8,002 nt of DNA from Armatimonadota bacterium (GTDB taxonomy: Bacteria > Armatimonadota > Abditibacteriia > CG2-30-59-28), in assembly GCA_016199605.1 (NCBI GenBank), contig JACQGJ010000483.1, positions 1-8,002 of the forward strand, in the 5' to 3' direction. A model generated the notes under the pieces. The model was not told the DNA's origin and ran no database searches. It was given only the letters and a program-made list of their open reading frames with translations. The translations under genes were made by a program, and so were the position numbers. Of this stretch, positions 5,489-8,002 are shown piece after piece. Within the stretch, counting starts at the first letter, position 1, and each line of letters opens with the position of its first letter.

Positions 5489-7685
5489 CCAACTGCTGAA
5501 GCGCTGTATCGCCCTGTCACTGGTGATACACGCTGTTTGTTTCGGGGCGGTGATCCCGCTTGCCCGCGCGCGCCAGAAAGCCTCGCATCCTCTGACGATC
5601 ACCTTCATCGATGTGGCAACTCCCATCACCAAGGCTCTTACGAAACTCGAGGACGAAAAGACCTCGCTCCCCAAACCCGCACCGGAGATGAGGGTGGCTC
5701 GCGCTCCCCGGCAGCAGGTGACGCAACAGGCAAGACCTCAGACTCCCTCAGAACCTGTAGCAGCCCGACCTTCTACAAAGCAGTCGCCCGAGACAACGAC
5801 CAAGGCACCGAACAAGCCTGAAGCTCCGCAGCCGACCCATCCTGAACAGAACAAGGTTCAGCCGCAAGCCGCCCCAAGGGAAATAGCGAAAATCGACACG
5901 CCTCGTGAGAGGTCATTGCCGCCGGGGCCGCTGGCTTTCTCACGTTGGGCGAAGCTTCCCGCAGATTCTTCCGTCAGCCCCCGTTCCACACAGGAAGCGC
6001 CTGGGGAGGGCGCCAAAGGAGCATCCTTGAAAGGGAAGGTCCTACCGACTGCTCCAGGACCTTTGCCCTTCGACCCGAACGATGCCGGTGGCGCCAAGAC
6101 CACGCCCGGCGGTCGAGGCCTCGCTGACCAGACTCCTCTTCCACGTGGAGTGCCCATTGGCAAGAAGGAGGCCAACCTTCCCTACAATCCCAACCTTCTC
6201 GCGATGGGTGGAGGACGTTCCGGATTGGGGGACGCTGCCGCTCCGAGAGGAGGGCCCGTGGATCCTCTACACCGGAAACCGGAAACAGTATTCCTCGGCG
6301 GAGGCGGTGGTGGTGAGCATTTGCCGAAAGCGCTCCCGCGCATCGGCGGCGGAGGAGGCGCGCCGATGCTTCTGGCCTCTAACGCTCGCAGCGCAAGCGA
6401 CCCCGTGCGCACAGGCAGATCAGGCCAAGGTCCCGGTGAAGGCGGAGGCATCGGCTACGGAATCGGAAGAGGCATTGGCTTCTCACGCGGCGACGGAATC
6501 GGCCTGACGGACGGCAAAGTGCCAGTCGGCGTCCTTCATCCCGGGATCGGCCGCGGTATCGGGCAAGGGAGAGGGGACGGCATCGGCATTGGTACCGCTT
6601 TGCGGTCCGGGCGAGGGGAATCAGGACCCGGCACTGGTGAAGGCTCCGGGTATGGCTATGGACGCGGCAATGGAATCGGCATGGGAAAGGGACAGGGAGG
6701 ATCGAAGTTCCGACCGCGATTTCTGGGACTTCCGTTTGGGGAGCCAGGCGGAATGGTGGGCGGCAAGGGCAGAGGAGGCGGCGGAGCCGGAAGCGGCCCC
6801 GGAGGACCCGGCAACGGAGTGCGAGCCGTGGGACGCGGGAGAGGCAGCGGCGGCGGTGGCGAAGGGGGCACAGGCTTCGGTTCGGGTGGCGGTGTTGGTA
6901 GAGGAATAGGCGGCGGAGGTAACGGGAGCATCGGTAGCGGCCTTGGAGGCGGCCCCTCCGGCACGGGAGCCGGGAGTGGCGGCGGACGCCCCGGTGGCTT
7001 CGGTGAAAATCCAGGTGGTGGTGGCGGCGGGCGAGGCGTCGGATTGAGCAAAGCGAAACCTGCCTTCGGCGGTGGTGGTGGTGGTGGCGGCGGCGGCTTG
7101 GTCCTGACTCGCGGGTTCATTGGCGACGGACTGAACGCGGAATACTACGACGATCCCAAGAAAGACCCCGGCGACTATATCGTCCTCGACAAAAGGCCGG
7201 CCCCTGGACAACGGATCACGTGGCAAACCTTCAGCCACCTGAAAGTGAGACGGGTCGACAAGCAGATCAACTTCCACTGGAACACAAGCGAGCCCAATCC
7301 GGAGTTGGACCCGACATCTCCGGAAGCCGCCGAGTTCATCAAGAACAAAATGCACAAGCCGGCCCCGGGTGTCGGTCCCACCTACTTTAGTGTCCGCTGG
7401 ACCGCCAAGTTCTACGTGCCCGAAGACGACACCTACACTTTCTACCTGGACGACCTCGACGATGGCGGACGCCTCTGGATCGATGGGAGGCTGGTGGTAG
7501 AATCCTGGAAGATCCAGAAGATCGAAAAGAGTAGCAGCCCCATTCATCTGGAGAAAGGCATTCACGATCTCAAGGTCGAGTATTGCCAGGGACCCGAGTG
7601 GCTGAATTCGATCGTCCTTTGCTGGAAAGCCAGGGACTTCCACAAGGAAGTCATCACGATGGCTGAAAAGGTCAGGAAAAAGTAG
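5457..7685 (+). CDS. TonB-like membrane-anchored protein with glycine-rich stalk and PA14 head
   Basis: A 742-residue protein with four regions. (1) Residues 1-45: cytoplasmic tail and one membrane helix (about 17-36) containing S21-LVI-H25. This matches the Ser-x3-His pair of TonB (S16/H20, SVCIH in E. coli), which is needed for coupling to ExbB/ExbD. The following TITFIDV resembles the post-helix strand of TonB proteins. (2) About 65-250: Pro/Gln/Lys-rich periplasmic stretch as in TonB, with PGPLAF (156-161) and PGPLPF (200-205). (3) About 251-547: extremely glycine-rich. (4) About 555-724: a PA14 domain, starting GLNAEYYDD (558-566), with FSVRWTAKFYVPEDDTYTFY (644-663) and the hallmark DDGGRLWIDG (668-677), ending ILDKR-free at the strand IVLCWK (719-724). 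PA14 domains often bind carbohydrate. C710 and C722 could form a disulfide. No TonB C-terminal domain is visible. The start has AGGAGG upstream and overlaps exbD by 32 bases. I infer an ExbBD-energised arm with a PA14 head; the ligand is unknown. Confidence 0.88.
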   Translation: MQRARPDALTDQLLKRCIALSLVIHAVCFGAVIPLARARQKASHPLTITFIDVATPITKALTKLEDEKTSLPKPAPEMRVARAPRQQVTQQARPQTPSEPVAARPSTKQSPETTTKAPNKPEAPQPTHPEQNKVQPQAAPREIAKIDTPRERSLPPGPLAFSRWAKLPADSSVSPRSTQEAPGEGAKGASLKGKVLPTAPGPLPFDPNDAGGAKTTPGGRGLADQTPLPRGVPIGKKEANLPYNPNLLAMGGGRSGLGDAAAPRGGPVDPLHRKPETVFLGGGGGGEHLPKALPRIGGGGGAPMLLASNARSASDPVRTGRSGQGPGEGGGIGYGIGRGIGFSRGDGIGLTDGKVPVGVLHPGIGRGIGQGRGDGIGIGTALRSGRGESGPGTGEGSGYGYGRGNGIGMGKGQGGSKFRPRFLGLPFGEPGGMVGGKGRGGGGAGSGPGGPGNGVRAVGRGRGSGGGGEGGTGFGSGGGVGRGIGGGGNGSIGSGLGGGPSGTGAGSGGGRPGGFGENPGGGGGGRGVGLSKAKPAFGGGGGGGGGGLVLTRGFIGDGLNAEYYDDPKKDPGDYIVLDKRPAPGQRITWQTFSHLKVRRVDKQINFHWNTSEPNPELDPTSPEAAEFIKNKMHKPAPGVGPTYFSVRWTAKFYVPEDDTYTFYLDDLDDGGRLWIDGRLVVESWKIQKIEKSSSPIHLEKGIHDLKVEYCQGPEWLNSIVLCWKARDFHKEVITMAEKVRKK
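6207..7100 (+). repeat. Glycine-codon-rich low-complexity region
   Basis: This codes residues 251-548 of the TonB-like protein. The first part holds imperfect repeats of an Ile/Gly pattern: YGIGRGIGFSRGDGIG (333-348), PGIGRGIGQGRGDGIGIG (362-379) and GYGYGRGNGIGMGKG (398-412). The second part (about 431-547) is dominated by runs of glycine with Ser, Arg, Asn and Pro. The plus strand is rich in GG and GGG runs. The antisense strand is open by composition only and reads as proline-rich; it is not a gene. Confidence 0.85.
7068..7097 (+). repeat. Uninterrupted 10-codon glycine tract
   Basis: Ten consecutive glycine codons, one GGC, five GGT, then four GGC, encode residues 538-547 immediately before the PA14 part. 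The trinucleotide repeat could gain or lose units by slippage, which would change stalk length without shifting the frame. Confidence 0.85.
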
Positions 7686-7789
7686 CCCATCGCCAGTCTC
7701 TTCAAGTGGTCCTTCTCTTCGGTCGACGGACCCGGCGGCCCTCTCTTGCCGCACGCCCCCACATCACATCGTCAGCACCATGATGCTTC

Positions 7790-7796
7790 AGGGAAG
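7790..7796 (+). promoter_or_regulatory. Ribosome binding site for the helicase gene
   Basis: AGGGAAG lies 9 bases before the TTG at 7806. An in-frame TAG at 7797-7799 closes the frame just upstream, so only the TTG codons at 7806 and 7812, or a later ATG at 7860, can start the gene. This spacing favours 7806. Confidence 0.5.
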
Positions 7797-7805
7797 TAGT
7801 TACCT

Positions 7806-8002
7806 TTGGAATTGTCTTCTGTTCTGTCGCCTCTGAACTCCGAACAACGGGAAGCGGTCATGCACGGCAACGGCCCGTTGCTTATTTTTGCGGGAGCCGG
7901 AAGTGGAAAAACGCGCGTACTTACCCACCGCATCGCATACCTGATCCGCGAGCGCGGCGTGCAGCCCTGGCGAGTTCTCGCCGTCACCTTCACCAACAAG
8001 GC
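7806..8002 (+). CDS. pcrA: UvrD/PcrA-type DNA helicase, N-terminal fragment
   Basis: The first 65 full codons of a superfamily 1 helicase; the gene runs off the right edge. Visible in order are the Q-motif region LNSEQREAV (residues 10-18, Q14), the Walker A motif AGAGSGKT (29-36) followed by RVLTHRIAYLI, and the motif Ia region LAVTFTNKA (58-66). These enzymes unwind DNA with ATP in nucleotide excision and mismatch repair and in clearing proteins from DNA. The close match to PcrA around the Walker A motif suggests that name, but UvrD and Rep share these motifs and the fragment cannot separate them. No ATG precedes the conserved part; the ATG at 7860 would remove the Q motif, so a TTG start (7806, or less likely 7812) is chosen. 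It is 120 bases after the TonB-like gene and probably unrelated to it in function. Confidence 0.85.
   Translation, partial: MELSSVLSPLNSEQREAVMHGNGPLLIFAGAGSGKTRVLTHRIAYLIRERGVQPWRVLAVTFTNK

Noticed and set aside
6621..7754. Long minus-strand open frames opposite the glycine-rich region, including a proline-rich one at 6656-7120
   Set aside because: Glycine codons GGN read backwards as NCC, which cannot form stops, so the frames are open by composition. They lack ribosome sites and known domains, and the plus strand gene explains the region.
7686..7805. Possible terminator after the TonB-like gene
   Set aside because: GGTCC/GGACC (7708-7732) has a 15-base loop and GCGGC/GCCGC (7735-7752) only a 5-base stem; neither is followed by a T run. 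No intrinsic terminator can be supported.
1..8002. CRISPR arrays, tRNA or rRNA genes, insertion sequences, attachment sites
   Set aside because: I looked on both strands and saw no regularly spaced direct repeats, cloverleaf sequence, transposase motif or terminal inverted repeats.

Overview
The window looks like part of a chromosome from a diderm (two-membrane) bacterium with moderately high GC and good Shine-Dalgarno sites. The reasons are a secreted multi-TPR protein, an ExbB/TolQ-type and an ExbD/TolR-type proton-channel pair, and a TonB-like protein, all of which act across an inner membrane and periplasm. A stand-alone Gfo/Idh/MocA sugar oxidoreductase would fit lineages rich in that family (Armatimonadota, Planctomycetota, Verrucomicrobiota and relatives), but the phylum cannot be fixed from this sequence.

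Layout. Positions 1-130 hold no gene I can assign; two short readings run off the left edge. Positions 131-1102 (minus) encode a complete Gfo/Idh/MocA-family oxidoreductase. Positions 1103-1472 are a divergent intergenic region with three inverted repeats that could be operators. From 1473 to 7685 (plus) four tightly spaced genes appear to form one operon: an exported protein of about 23 TPR units (1473-4289), an ExbB/TolQ-type channel subunit (4333-4980), an ExbD/TolR-type subunit (5009-5488), and a 742-residue TonB-like protein (5457-7685) whose start overlaps the end of exbD by 32 bases. After 120 bases with no gene comes the start of a UvrD/PcrA-type helicase, beginning at a TTG codon and running off the right edge.

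The operon is the interesting part. The last protein keeps the TonB hallmark in its single membrane helix, a Ser-x3-His pair (S21, H25) matching S16/H20 of E. coli TonB. The ExbB and ExbD proteins keep the residues known to matter for proton use. The protein has no recognisable TonB C-terminal domain. Instead it has a proline-rich stretch, about 300 residues of glycine-rich sequence, and a C-terminal PA14 domain. I infer a proton-motive-force-driven envelope machine in which ExbB/ExbD energise a long flexible arm ending in a PA14 (often glycan-binding) head, with the periplasmic TPR protein as scaffold or partner. No TonB-dependent receptor, Pal or TolB gene is visible in the window. The substrate and biological role are unknown.
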